From: Paraburkholderia fungorum
Lineage (GTDB): Bacteria; Pseudomonadota; Gammaproteobacteria; Burkholderiales; Burkholderiaceae
Direction of reading: 5' to 3'
Length of the DNA stretch: 64,000 nt
Assembly (NCBI RefSeq): GCF_900099835.1
Contig: NZ_FNKP01000004.1
Coordinates: forward strand, 372,001-436,000
This document shows positions 24,946 to 33,908 of this stretch, one piece after another; the first letter of the stretch is position 1, and each line of letters begins with the position of its first letter. The translations under genes were made by a program, and so were the position numbers. The notes beneath the pieces were generated by a model that saw nothing but the letters and a program-made list of their open reading frames with translations, was not told the origin of the DNA and searched no databases.

Positions 24946-26712
24946 ATGCGTTGTCAGAAATGCGGATTGACCAATAGCCCGACTGCCCGGTTTTGCAAAC
25001 AATGCGGCATGCCGATGCCTCGCAGTGCGCAGGCGGCAGTCGTCTCGCAACCTGCCGCTCACGCAGAGGCGCTGGCGTCAGAGACTGGCGGCGTGATGGA
25101 AACCTTGGTCGTACCCGCTGAGCTGGAGGTCGGGAGAGCTGACCCGGCTGCCGCTGCGGCTCTTGCCGATACGCAGGCCACAACTCCAGCACTGTCCATA
25201 TGTCCACAATGCTCAACCGAACGGATTGGCGGCAAGCGCTTTTGCCGAGCCTGCCGGTTTGATTTTTCCACGCTGCCTACGGCGGACGACGACAACGCCG
25301 ACACGTCAGTGGAGCGTAAGGCCATAGAACAGCGCCTTGCCGCTGAAGCCAAGGCCGAGGCGCAACGCGAAGCCGAAGCGCGCGCTGCTGAAGAGGCAGC
25401 AGAACGACAGCGTGCCGCTGAGGCTCGAGCCGCAGCGCAACGCGAAGCCGAACAACGTGCTGCCGAACAGGCCGCCGAACGACGCCGAGCCGCTGAGGCT
25501 CAAGCCGCGGCGCAACGCGAAGCTGAACAACGTGCGGCTGAACAGGCCGCCGAACGACAGCGTGCCGCTGAGGCTCAAGCCACGGCGAAACGCGAGACCG
25601 AACAACGCGCCGCCGACCAGGCAACTGAACCACGCGTTGCTACTGAGGCTCAAGCCACGGCGCAAAACGACGCCGAAGCAGGCGCCACCGCAACCCAAGC
25701 CACCGAAGACGAGCCCTGCCCGACTTGCTCGACGCCGCGCGCGAACGGCAAACGCTTCTGCCGCACATGCCGTTTCGATTTCGTCGAACGTATCGCACAT
25801 CAAGAGCCGAGTAAGGTTGTCGGCGAAGACACCAGCACCTCGCTTCCGATTAGCAGTGGTTCCGATCGCGAAATTGAAGAGCCGGACGCTACCTTGCTCG
25901 CAGAGAAGCCGGAGGTCACAACGCCGGCATCCGGCACCGGTGCATCAGCCACAGCGGCCGCCGGTCAGCGCAATCAGCCAGCTTCTGACCTGGATCAGAA
26001 CGCCACGCAACCCAAGCTCGAAATCGAAGCGGGAAGCGACAGGTCCCTCCCCGCCAATCGCAGCAAAAAACTGCTGATCGGCTCGATCGCCATTGTGGTG
26101 CTAGGCGTTGCTGTTGGCGCAGGTTTGTTCATTCGCTCGCAACATGCGAAGCCCACGGGCGATCAACCGCAGGAAGCGAGCGCGCCTGCCACTGCCGCGG
26201 CTGCTCCAGCGTCGGACACCGCGCCCACCGCCGCGACCGCGACTGCATCGCAGTCCGTCGCGGCCTCACAGGCCGGTGCGCAACCGGCCACGCAGCCGGC
26301 AGCAAGTGGACCCGCGAACGTCGTCGACTCCAGCGCGTCGACTACAGCGGCGAGCCAGACCGACCTTCCTGCGGCGCCTCAGACAGCCGAACCCGCCCCG
26401 GCGCCCGCGCCCGAAGCTCCAGTCGCCGCCCCGCAACCTGAAGCAACAGCAACCGCGCCAGCGCATCCGAAGCCGCGCAAACCCGTCGCGACGCCAGCAG
26501 ACGCCGGCGCGCAAAGCCCTACGATCCGCGCGGCGATCGACGGCAGTCTCGCGGACGGCACCCGCTGTTTCGAGGACAAGAAGTACGACTGCGCGATCTC
26601 GAATGCCAATGCCGTTCTGCGCCTCGATCCGCACAATAGTCAGGCGCTGTCGCTGCGCCGCCGCGCGAAGTCCGCCCAGGACAACGCGTTGAACAGTCTG
26701 TCGATTCAATGA
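24946..26712 (+). CDS. Triple zinc-ribbon protein with Ala/Glu/Arg coiled coil and TPR-like end
   Basis: 588 residues from the ATG at 24946. Zinc ribbon 1 is MRCQKCGLTNSPTARFCKQC at the N-terminus. Ribbons 2 and 3 are near-repeats, CPQCSTERIGGKRFCRACRF (about residue 85) and CPTCSTPRANGKRFCRTCRF (about 263). They are separated by a 150-residue charged repeat built of AEAxAxAQREAEQRAAEQAAER units. One membrane segment follows (LLIGSIAIVVLGVAVGAGLF, about 370). Beyond it are an Ala/Pro/Thr-rich linker and a final TPR-like helix pair (RCFEDKKYDCAISNANAVLR, LDPHNSQALSLRRRAK). The ribbons lie on the cytoplasmic side and the TPR-like end outside. Function unknown. Confidence 0.82.
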   Translation: MRCQKCGLTNSPTARFCKQCGMPMPRSAQAAVVSQPAAHAEALASETGGVMETLVVPAELEVGRADPAAAAALADTQATTPALSICPQCSTERIGGKRFCRACRFDFSTLPTADDDNADTSVERKAIEQRLAAEAKAEAQREAEARAAEEAAERQRAAEARAAAQREAEQRAAEQAAERRRAAEAQAAAQREAEQRAAEQAAERQRAAEAQATAKRETEQRAADQATEPRVATEAQATAQNDAEAGATATQATEDEPCPTCSTPRANGKRFCRTCRFDFVERIAHQEPSKVVGEDTSTSLPISSGSDREIEEPDATLLAEKPEVTTPASGTGASATAAAGQRNQPASDLDQNATQPKLEIEAGSDRSLPANRSKKLLIGSIAIVVLGVAVGAGLFIRSQHAKPTGDQPQEASAPATAAAAPASDTAPTAATATASQSVAASQAGAQPATQPAASGPANVVDSSASTTAASQTDLPAAPQTAEPAPAPAPEAPVAAPQPEATATAPAHPKPRKPVATPADAGAQSPTIRAAIDGSLADGTRCFEDKKYDCAISNANAVLRLDPHNSQALSLRRRAKSAQDNALNSLSIQ

Positions 26713-26730
26713 TGCGAGACGGAGCCAACC

Positions 26731-28518
26731 ATGTCGTATGAGTTCAATTCTGAAGGTGATCGTCTCAACCTGCCGAACCCGTTTCGTGTCGAGAACTGGT
26801 TTCGCTTTGCCGCCGCGCTGTTGCTATTCGTCGGCGGTTTAGCCGCGCTTCTGCTGAGCCGCCACAACCTCGCCGAGCATCACGGCGGCTGGGCGTTTTT
26901 GCCACTGGCGATGGGGATCTTCCTGCTCGGCAGCGGCATCAACTATGCGCGACTCGGGATGATGCAGTTGCGCTTTTACTTTGGCCGCGGTCAGCCGCTC
27001 AGCCTTGCCGATGAAATCGCCGCTAGCAATCAGGACGGCGTCATGAATGGCGCGGCGAATCTCCAGGAGCGTATGCGTTCCGGCGCCCTGTGGTTCGAAG
27101 ATCCGAAAGGCGCGCTCAACGGTTTGCTGTACTCGCTGATTCCGGCGCTGATCTATGCACCGGTACCGATCCGACGACTCGCACAGTCGCAATTCGAATC
27201 GGGGCTCGCGCTGACCGCTACGCTGCTGAGTTTCCTGATCGCCACGATCGGCTTCGACAACAGTTCGGACCGCACATGGGTCGCACTGCTGTTTTTTGGC
27301 TTTACGTTTTTCCTGCTGCTCAAGCCAATCGAACATGCCGGTCAGAAGACAACACCGCTAGGTCCGGCTGGCCTGATCGGGCTGCTGCTCGTCGCGGTAT
27401 TCGCGCCGATCGTGGTGCCGCTCGCGTCAGCGCATCTGCCGGACCTGAGCTGGCTGCCACTGACGACACAAACTTTCGCGCTGCTGATCTGCGCCGCGAT
27501 TGCCGTACTGCTGTTCTTTGTCGCCCTGATCCGACAAACGGTTGTCCCGCCGAAAACCAGCATGGGCAGCGAACTCGCCACGGTGTCGTTAAACGGTCAA
27601 CCGAAGCAACTGCTCGACGAACTCGAGCGTCACATGCAGCGGCGCTGGGTCGAGCAGATTCCGAACCGCCGTTACGCGCGCCAGACGCCTAACGTGGCCG
27701 GACAATCCGGGCAATTCAGCGGCCAGCTGTTCGAGGAGACCCAGCCGTTGCCACGTGACGATATGCGCCGGGTCGATCTGCAACGTGCTTTCACCGAACC
27801 GCGCTACCGCTGGCTCGTCGGCCTGAATGCCTTCGGAGTAGCACTGGTCGCTATCTCCGTAATCTGCCTCCTCTGGTTTGCCGCCGCCTTTTCGTCGTCG
27901 CTCGACAGCACGCGCTCCGATGCGCTGGGTTGGGCCACCTTTGGCAGCGCGATGCTCGCAGTAGGTGCATTCTGCCTGCGCGTCGGCCACATGCTGTGGG
28001 CCCGCTTCGACTTCCTGTCCAAACTCGTCTGGGTGCAGTTCGATGGCAATTTCCAGCGTTCGAAAATGAACATTGGCGCGCAGTTCACAGACCGCGTGCG
28101 CACCGAAAGCGATGTGATCGCCGTGCACGACATGTCGGTACGCATCTGGGTAGCGGAAATCGATTCGGTGACATTCGGGCGCGACCATCGACGCATGATC
28201 GTCGGCATGCGTGGCCTTCCCGATGAAGCACGCGAGTTGCGCCAGATTCTCGAGCAATGCGCACAGCAGCAGACTGTGGTCGTGGCGCCGACCTCGCAAC
28301 GCGACGTCGAAAAAATCGCCGTTGCCAGTGCGCTGAACAAGCTCGGCGATACCGCTCAAACGGACCTGTTGCCGAAACACCTACGCGAAACCCTGAGTGG
28401 TGCTTCGCCGACCGGGCGCGATGTGGCTGCCTTCAGCAGACACGACTGCACGAGTTGCGGCGAAACACTCGAAGCGGATTCGCGTTTCTGCGACAACTGC
28501 GGCCAGGTAGTGAGCTAA
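26731..28518 (+). CDS. Polytopic membrane protein with C-terminal zinc ribbon
   Basis: 595 residues. GGAG precedes the ATG, 18 bases after the previous stop. Hydrophobic segments occur at about residues 25-45 (FAAALLLFVGGLAALLL), 50-70, 135-180, 190-210, 215-235, 250-275 and again at 365-420. Soluble parts lie between (NPKQLLDEL-like ERHMQRRWVEQIPNRRYARQ) and after. The C-terminus is a zinc ribbon, CTSCGETLEADSRFCDNCGQ. The ending is analogous to that of the first gene in the operon. No transporter family recognised. Confidence 0.82.
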   Translation: MSYEFNSEGDRLNLPNPFRVENWFRFAAALLLFVGGLAALLLSRHNLAEHHGGWAFLPLAMGIFLLGSGINYARLGMMQLRFYFGRGQPLSLADEIAASNQDGVMNGAANLQERMRSGALWFEDPKGALNGLLYSLIPALIYAPVPIRRLAQSQFESGLALTATLLSFLIATIGFDNSSDRTWVALLFFGFTFFLLLKPIEHAGQKTTPLGPAGLIGLLLVAVFAPIVVPLASAHLPDLSWLPLTTQTFALLICAAIAVLLFFVALIRQTVVPPKTSMGSELATVSLNGQPKQLLDELERHMQRRWVEQIPNRRYARQTPNVAGQSGQFSGQLFEETQPLPRDDMRRVDLQRAFTEPRYRWLVGLNAFGVALVAISVICLLWFAAAFSSSLDSTRSDALGWATFGSAMLAVGAFCLRVGHMLWARFDFLSKLVWVQFDGNFQRSKMNIGAQFTDRVRTESDVIAVHDMSVRIWVAEIDSVTFGRDHRRMIVGMRGLPDEARELRQILEQCAQQQTVVVAPTSQRDVEKIAVASALNKLGDTAQTDLLPKHLRETLSGASPTGRDVAAFSRHDCTSCGETLEADSRFCDNCGQVVS

Positions 28519-28578
28519 CGGCGTCCCATTACCGTTGCCTCACACCGGCTGCACGACCATAACGATCAAGAGGAAGCC

Positions 28579-29280
28579 ATGCAAGTGATTCAGTTTTCAA
28601 AGCGCCTGATTGCCGGCGCCACACTCACCGCATTGATGGCGGGTTGCGCCACCAACGGTGGTCCGTCGCCGCTCGCTAATATTTCCTGTAACCCGGCGAT
28701 TGCCGCTGTGGCAGGCGGCGTGCTCGGCGCGGTCGTCACCGGCGGCAACAAGGTCGCGGGCGCCGCAATCGGCGCGGGCGTCGCCGCGCTGATCTGCGCG
28801 GCCGTCGACTATGAAGCGAAGCAGATCAAAACCGCGCAACAAGCCCAAGCCGACTACAAGGCTGAACACCATGGCCGCTTGCCAGAGCAGGCGGCGGTGG
28901 TGAAGTACACCACATCGTTCACGCCGTCGTCGATTTCCGCGGGCGACAAGGCCACCCTGAATTCATATATCGAAGTCGTCAAAGGCAAGCAGGACGCCGC
29001 CGACCCGCTGATCGAGGAGGAAGCAACCATCTATAAACCGGACGGCACAGTCGCCAAGTCGGTTCGCAAGCCGGTCGCAAAGACAGCCTCCGCAGGCGCG
29101 TTTTCCAGCAGCTTCACGATTCCGATGCCGCAGGGCGTGCCGCAAGGTGCTTATCCGGTGAAGTCGACGCTCTACGTGAACGGCATGCAGGTTGCCGAAC
29201 GTAAGGTGGCGTTGCAGGTCGTGGCGAGCGCGTCGGGCGGCGCGACGTACGCGATGGTGAATGCGTCGGTGAATCGATAA
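28579..29280 (+). CDS. Lipoprotein with glycine-zipper segment
   Basis: 233 residues, ribosome binding site AGAGGAAG. The lipobox is LMAGC (Cys23). A Gly/Ala-rich zipper follows (AGGVLGAVVTGGNKVAGAAI, GAGVAALICAAVDYEAKQ), a feature of outer-membrane glycine-zipper lipoproteins. The C-terminal 130 residues form an Ig-like beta domain (YTTSFTPSSISAGDKATLNS, MPQGVPQGAYPVKSTLYVNG). It is probably the envelope component of the zinc-ribbon operon. Confidence 0.82.
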   Translation: MQVIQFSKRLIAGATLTALMAGCATNGGPSPLANISCNPAIAAVAGGVLGAVVTGGNKVAGAAIGAGVAALICAAVDYEAKQIKTAQQAQADYKAEHHGRLPEQAAVVKYTTSFTPSSISAGDKATLNSYIEVVKGKQDAADPLIEEEATIYKPDGTVAKSVRKPVAKTASAGAFSSSFTIPMPQGVPQGAYPVKSTLYVNGMQVAERKVALQVVASASGGATYAMVNASVNR

Positions 29281-29313
29281 CCCTCTTTCAATCCCTCAAA
29301 TCAGGACGAATCC

Positions 29314-29496
29314 ATGTACAAATTCATCACTATCGAAGGCGCCTGCGGCAAGCCCTACGACACCACTTCATGCGAACGCCACGCCAACCGCATGGCGCAG
29401 GAGGGCTACTGGCTCGTGCAGGTTTATCAATCGTCCACGGCAACGTGTGGTGGCTCGAAGAGCGTGCTTGTGATGGTGTTCCGCCGCAATGAGTGA
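29314..29496 (+). CDS. Small hypothetical protein
   Basis: 60 residues with AGGACGA before the ATG. It reads MYKFITIEGACGKPYDTTSC, ERHANRMAQEGYWLVQVYQS, TATCGGSKSVLVMVFRRNE. No signal peptide or known family, and three Cys. The stop overlaps the next start, so it belongs to the operon. Confidence 0.75.
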   Translation: MYKFITIEGACGKPYDTTSCERHANRMAQEGYWLVQVYQSSTATCGGSKSVLVMVFRRNE

Positions 29497-30136
29497 GTCC
29501 GGCGACAAGCGGCAGCCAGTCGACTTTGCGAACTTCGGCACGCCGATGCCGTCGTTTGCTCAGGTCCGGCAGCTCGCCGCCGGCTCGGGCATGTTGCGCT
29601 GGGCGCATCATCCGCATTGCTCGCGCCACGATCACCATTTGCTGCGGCCGTTTGGCCGCCCCGTTTGCCTCGGCTGTACCTGCGTGGCGATTGGCGCACC
29701 GCTGGGCATCGTTTTCGCGTGCGCGATGCCGTGGCACGCGTGGACGATGTGGCAATGGATCGCGTTGCACCTGCTTCTGCTCGCGCCTACTGCTGTACAA
29801 CCGCTGTTGCAAAAGAAAGCATTCAAGATGTTCGCACGCATACTGCTTGGTGCGGTAAGCGGCAGCTATCTGATCAGCGGCCTGTTCAAGGTCGACTTCT
29901 TTGCACCGGCCTGGCTGTTCAAGCTGGCGGTCGCATTGGCCTTTGCGGCCGTGCTGAAGATTCTGTTGGCCTGGCGCAATCGCCGCACCAGTGATCCGTG
30001 CAGCAATTGCCCACAGGGCATGTTCCCGACATGCGAATGGAATCTGCCGCGGCTGCTCGCCGCGAATCCGCATGATTCGTTGCTGAGCCAGATCCGGATC
30101 AGCGATGTCACGAAGCCGCAGAACATCAACGGGTGA
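29489..30136 (+). CDS. Cys/His-rich membrane protein
   Basis: 215 residues; the start overlaps the end of the previous gene. The N-terminal part has a Cys/His cluster, WAHHPHCSRHDHHLLRPFGR and VCLGCTCVAIGAP, recalling small DUF2085-type membrane proteins with a CxR/CxxC metal-like site. Three hydrophobic segments follow (GAPLGIVFACAMPWHAW, WIALHLLLLAPTAVQPLL, LFKLAVALAFAAVLKILLA). A second cluster, SDPCSNCPQGMFPTCEWNLP, is near the C-terminus. It is the last gene of the operon. Confidence 0.78.
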   Translation: MSESGDKRQPVDFANFGTPMPSFAQVRQLAAGSGMLRWAHHPHCSRHDHHLLRPFGRPVCLGCTCVAIGAPLGIVFACAMPWHAWTMWQWIALHLLLLAPTAVQPLLQKKAFKMFARILLGAVSGSYLISGLFKVDFFAPAWLFKLAVALAFAAVLKILLAWRNRRTSDPCSNCPQGMFPTCEWNLPRLLAANPHDSLLSQIRISDVTKPQNING

Positions 30137-30145
30137 AACGGACGA

Positions 30146-30175
30146 AGCGGTATGAGGCGAATGCCTCATACCGCT
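30146..30175. terminator. Strong hairpin between convergent operons
   Basis: Perfect 13-base arms AGCGGTATGAGGC and GCCTCATACCGCT with a GAAT loop, between the end of the zinc-ribbon operon (+) and the lipoprotein gene (-). There is no T tract on either strand, but the position fits a shared terminator. Confidence 0.6.
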
Positions 30176-30239
30176 GGTTGCGCTGCTCGTCTGGACGCAA
30201 ACCGATCAAGTTATCGTTGCACGCCCTGCTTCCTCTGCG

Positions 30240-31070
30240 TCACAGATCGAACGAAGCAAAGACCTTGCCGCGCTTGTCCCACGCCGGCGCATCGTAAAGG
30301 TCGATGTGCATATGCGTCGCGGTCGCCAGCACACGGTTGCCGTTCTGAATGCCATCCACGTGGAAATAGACCAATCCCCGCGCCGACAGCTTGTTGGCCG
30401 CGCGTAACTGCTCGATCTGCTTGGCAACTGCCTCATTCGGCACTGGCAACTGGCAAAGGTTGCTGCCCGTTTTCGTCAGATCGAGTGCCACGTTCTGACG
30501 ATTCATATACACCATGTTCCAGCACTGGCCCGAACTCATCTGGAAACTCTTCGTACTGAAGTCGTACCCGCTCTGGAAGAAGAAATTCATATTGAGCGAA
30601 GTGACCGTCGGATCGCCAAATGGCAACGCGTAATACGCCTGGTTAGCGTAACGCTGCAGGTTCGCCTTGACCGGTGGCAGTTCCGTGGCCACCAGATCGT
30701 GTTTCTTGAAGACGTCCGGTTCGTTAAAGTAACGAGGTGAAAACATCCCGAGCAGTTCGTCGTCGCCCGGCTGCGGCGTCGCACGGCTGACGGCCACGTA
30801 CGTCAACCACGTGCCGCCGTCGGACTGATCGACGGTCGTGTAGTTGGCAACTGGTACGCCAGGGTCGGCTTTCGGCTGCGCTACCTCCGTTGCTTTCTGC
30901 GCATCGGCGAAAGCTTTAGCTGCATCGCTGTTTTTTCCGGACTTGATGTCGCTTGCAGGCGCGGGGGCCGATGCTTTAGTGCTGGTGCTGGGCGTGTCGG
31001 ACTCGCGTTGTCCACAGGCAGCGAGCATGGCAATGGTGAGCAGGCAAAGGGCGGAAAGTTTAACGTTCAT
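30240..31070 (-). CDS. Hypothetical lipoprotein under promoter motif B
   Basis: 276 residues. MNVKLSALCLLTIAMLAACG is a lipoprotein signal with lipobox LAAC. A Ser/Thr/Ala/Lys linker precedes a domain with TVDQSDGGTWLTYVAVSRAT, DDELLGMFSPRYFNEPDVFK, YYALPFGDPTVTSLNMNFFF and GLVYFHVDGIQNGNRVLATA. Family not recognised. GAGGA lies 8 bases before the ATG and the promoter-like motif at 31146-31173 lies about 75 bases upstream. It thus appears to share control with other genes of the region. Confidence 0.82.
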   Translation of the reverse strand: MNVKLSALCLLTIAMLAACGQRESDTPSTSTKASAPAPASDIKSGKNSDAAKAFADAQKATEVAQPKADPGVPVANYTTVDQSDGGTWLTYVAVSRATPQPGDDELLGMFSPRYFNEPDVFKKHDLVATELPPVKANLQRYANQAYYALPFGDPTVTSLNMNFFFQSGYDFSTKSFQMSSGQCWNMVYMNRQNVALDLTKTGSNLCQLPVPNEAVAKQIEQLRAANKLSARGLVYFHVDGIQNGNRVLATATHMHIDLYDAPAWDKRGKVFASFDL

Positions 31071-31145
31071 CTGAATAGTCCTCGAGGCGGGTGTTCAATA
31101 CGATCGTCGAAGACGAATCGCGCGCGGCGTAGCGCCGTATTGAGG

Positions 31146-31173
31146 TATTCGAGGAACCCGACGATTTGTTCGC
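31146..31173 (-). promoter_or_regulatory. ECF-type promoter motif, copy B
   Basis: The minus strand reads GCGAACAAAT-N12-CGAATACCTCA, identical in both blocks to copies A and C. Like copy A it is followed by CCTCA. The lipoprotein start lies 75 bases downstream, a normal leader length. Confidence 0.62.
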
Positions 31174-32264
31174 CCTAAATTTTCATTGCCGCAGAAATCA
31201 CAGACGTTCTACGTTGCACGGGCTGTGTATGCTTCTCTTCGTAGACGGAATGACGCAGTCTTCCCTTACTGGACGCCGATACTCCAATTGCGTCAGCATG
31301 GAGCACGATCATGACGACGCGCTAAGGTACCGGCTAGCAAGCGCCCTCGTTGATCGGCGGTGTACATAGCCAGGAATCTTGTTCTATTGGTGCCGCGTCT
31401 TCTTGAACAAATCTGTAACTCACTGCAGTCGGCTGATACGGCAGGCCAATCAGCCTGTTTGCCAGGGAAGAGACTGGCGAATTGCGCTAAGGCGTTGCAC
31501 TCTACAACTGACTTTTTTGCTTCGGTAACCCGAGTGTGTAAGGCAGTAATGGTCGCAAGCAGAGCGACGGCAGCGCTTTGCATAGTTTTGAGCGCGCTCG
31601 TAGGAACGTTTTAATTGCCGTAGACCTGATACCGTCAAAGGCAGCCAGTTCTCCGCTAATGGTGAAATCAAGTGAGTTTGCGGCCGGACAAGAAGGCCGG
31701 CCGCAAACGGTCAACTGCATGGGCGCCAGTCTTCCGGGGTGTCATAGATCTCGCCGTTTAATTTCATTTGCGGGTCTCCGTCGGTGGTCAATATTTTCAG
31801 TCATACCGCCAAGCGTTGTGGACCGAATCGAATTGATGCGGATCCGGATCGTGGTAGGTGTCGTGGTCTCTGTAAAGCCGCCTATAAGATGGCTCGCTTG
31901 AGCGCCCTGCCCGTACATCAGCCGGCCGAACCTGGTGCCCAGAACCACTCGACTGATCCCTTGGTCCGTCAGGCATATCTAGTTGCCAACAACGCGGTCC
32001 TGTTCGATCGTAGCGGTATTTGCTGACTGAGATTCAGTCGCTGTTTCTCGATGACCTGGAGATGAGCATTACGGGCGTAACCTCTCGCTCGGAGATCGCT
32101 GCGAGTAACGCATTACGGGCCGCAAGCTCGCCTTCATAGGCGAGCCGTGTTTCCCGACAACCTAGCGACTTCCTCGACAAGGGCGAGTCCCTTGCTGAGA
32201 TGCAATTCTACTTCCGTATGGACCGCGCCCCGTATATCTATTGGAGCGAACGCGAGGCCGCTCG
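31174..32264. other. Gene-poor interval with an inverted repeat
   Basis: About 1.1 kb with only short frames of no recognisable family on either strand. The hairpin at 31676-31708 is the only structure seen. This may be an insertion scar separating the envelope region from the chaperone-like operon. Confidence 0.4.
31676..31708. repeat. Inverted repeat
   Basis: Perfect 12-base arms GTTTGCGGCCGG and CCGGCCGCAAAC with a 9-base loop. There is no T tract and no gene ending close by, so it could be a terminator of a lost gene or a protein-binding site. Confidence 0.5.
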
Positions 32265-33908
32265 CTACCCATTCAAAAGAACGATTAACATTAGGCCAAG
32301 AAAGACGCCAATATGCCATTTATCGAATGCCCGCAACTTGGCCTTCCCCAGGAATCTATACCCACGACCAGAGGAAATTACGCGGTACCGGGCAATTGGC
32401 CAGATCGGAATGAAAAAGAACACAAAATAGTAGGTTGCCATATACGATCCCCCAGGCTTTGAATCGGTTTTCCCGTAAAGAGCAAAGCCAATCCCGTTAA
32501 TCGTACGTAGCGATGGCGCGCTCCCGATCGGCTCAAGGTCTCCAAAGTTATCGGAGTTCCCTTTGGCGATAACCAGATTGTCGCTAATTCTCTTTCGAAG
32601 GTTTGTATCCGAAGCAAGTTCCAGAGCCCTTTGCAGAAGGGAGACGCAAGGAGCCCATTGCGAAGTTTTATTTCCAAAAGCTATGGCACATTGCATCGCA
32701 CCGGCTGCGATTATGTCTTTTCCTTCACAATACGTCGCAGATTCCGCCTTGATGGGTGACGCATCTAGAAGAGCCATACCTTCGATTAACAAACGCTCTC
32801 CATCGGCGCTTGCCGTGTCAGGACTGAGTTCGATACTTTTCAATACTTCCTCGACAAGATCCCTCACGGGATTGATCGCTTCCGCTTCATTTCGACGTTG
32901 CTGAATATCCGTGAGGACCTCGGAATCCTCGCTCACGCGATCAGAAACATCCGGCACTTCCGAAAAAAGTTCTTGAATCAGGCTTGTGAGTCGCTGAGAC
33001 TGCTTCAACATGTCGTGACCGTTGAAGATATCAACCGCCAAGCTGCGAATGGCCCACCCTAATTCACGGCTCGGTTCGTGATCAATACCGCGAGCTTTGG
33101 AGCTAAGTTGAATTGGCTGTGCAACGTTGTCCCAATTCCGCACCACGGCCTCAAGCTTGTCCACATAAGGTTTGACGGCAGATTCGCCAGCGCCAGCTGC
33201 ATCACGGACTGCTTTGATCAGCTTGCGGACGATTTCGGCTTCGCTCTGAAGAAAACCTTGAGCTTCCACCTCATAGCTATCGACAAGATCATCAATCAAT
33301 TCAGGAGCGTGATTCTCACCGCCGGCTGTAACCCGATTGACAACGTCCGTCATGACCTGAACGAGTGCCATTGTCGGCAAGCTATCAAGTGCGCTTTTGA
33401 TGACGCTGCAGTAGTAGCGCTTGCGCTCTGCAAGTTCGATTTCTATCTGATCGACGGATCGTACTTCCGGGAAGCCGGAGACGGCGCGATCTTCATTGAT
33501 GTCCCGCAGAATAGCTTCCGAATTAAGGTTATCGGCGAGATACGCAATCTCCTCTATGAAGCCAACCAAGTCGTCCGCGTTGTATTCTCCGTTCACCGGT
33601 TCGAGCGCAGCAGCCAGCAGATTCAGGTGTGGGAGCGTAGGCAGTCCCGACTCCTGCCTTACCGCCATTCGCTTGCTAAGCAAGCTTTCGAGTGCCTGGG
33701 TCGCTTTACGTGGAGAAACGCCGGGAAACCACGCGATTTCCGCGATCAGTCTGTTCCGCGGACTTGTCAGGTCGGAACGCGCCTTCTGGCAAACGTCGGG
33801 ATCCAACTCCAAAGACATCTCTTCCGCTACCGCGACTATGCGTCTGCGGTCATCGCGAGTCGTTACGCCTAATATGGCAAAAGGCGACATATGTAGCGTT
33901 GTCTTCAT
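32265..33908 (-). CDS. J-like membrane protein, last gene of an Hsp70-type operon
   Basis: 547 residues from the ATG at 33908, which overlaps the previous stop (ATGA). The N-terminus MSPFAILGVTTRDDRRRIVA then LELDPDVCQKARSDLTSPRN has the outline of a J domain (PYxILGV..., helix II, then the loop). The HPD motif that activates Hsp70 reads DPD, so His is missing. Long helical regions follow (VIKSALDSLPTMALVQVMTD, AVRDAAGAGESAVKPYVDKL). The C-terminus has hydrophobic segments YYFVFFFIPIWPIARYRVIS and WHIGVFLGLMLIVLL, so the protein is tail-anchored. In this operon it would tether or recruit the DnaK-like protein at the membrane; that is inference. Confidence 0.8.
   Translation of the reverse strand: MKTTLHMSPFAILGVTTRDDRRRIVAVAEEMSLELDPDVCQKARSDLTSPRNRLIAEIAWFPGVSPRKATQALESLLSKRMAVRQESGLPTLPHLNLLAAALEPVNGEYNADDLVGFIEEIAYLADNLNSEAILRDINEDRAVSGFPEVRSVDQIEIELAERKRYYCSVIKSALDSLPTMALVQVMTDVVNRVTAGGENHAPELIDDLVDSYEVEAQGFLQSEAEIVRKLIKAVRDAAGAGESAVKPYVDKLEAVVRNWDNVAQPIQLSSKARGIDHEPSRELGWAIRSLAVDIFNGHDMLKQSQRLTSLIQELFSEVPDVSDRVSEDSEVLTDIQQRRNEAEAINPVRDLVEEVLKSIELSPDTASADGERLLIEGMALLDASPIKAESATYCEGKDIIAAGAMQCAIAFGNKTSQWAPCVSLLQRALELASDTNLRKRISDNLVIAKGNSDNFGDLEPIGSAPSLRTINGIGFALYGKTDSKPGGSYMATYYFVFFFIPIWPIARYRVISSGRGYRFLGKAKLRAFDKWHIGVFLGLMLIVLLNG

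Noticed and set aside
31174..32264. Several short frames on both strands, considered as small proteins or a transposase relic
   Set aside because: None shows a recognisable family or consistent frame; kept only as a gene-poor interval.
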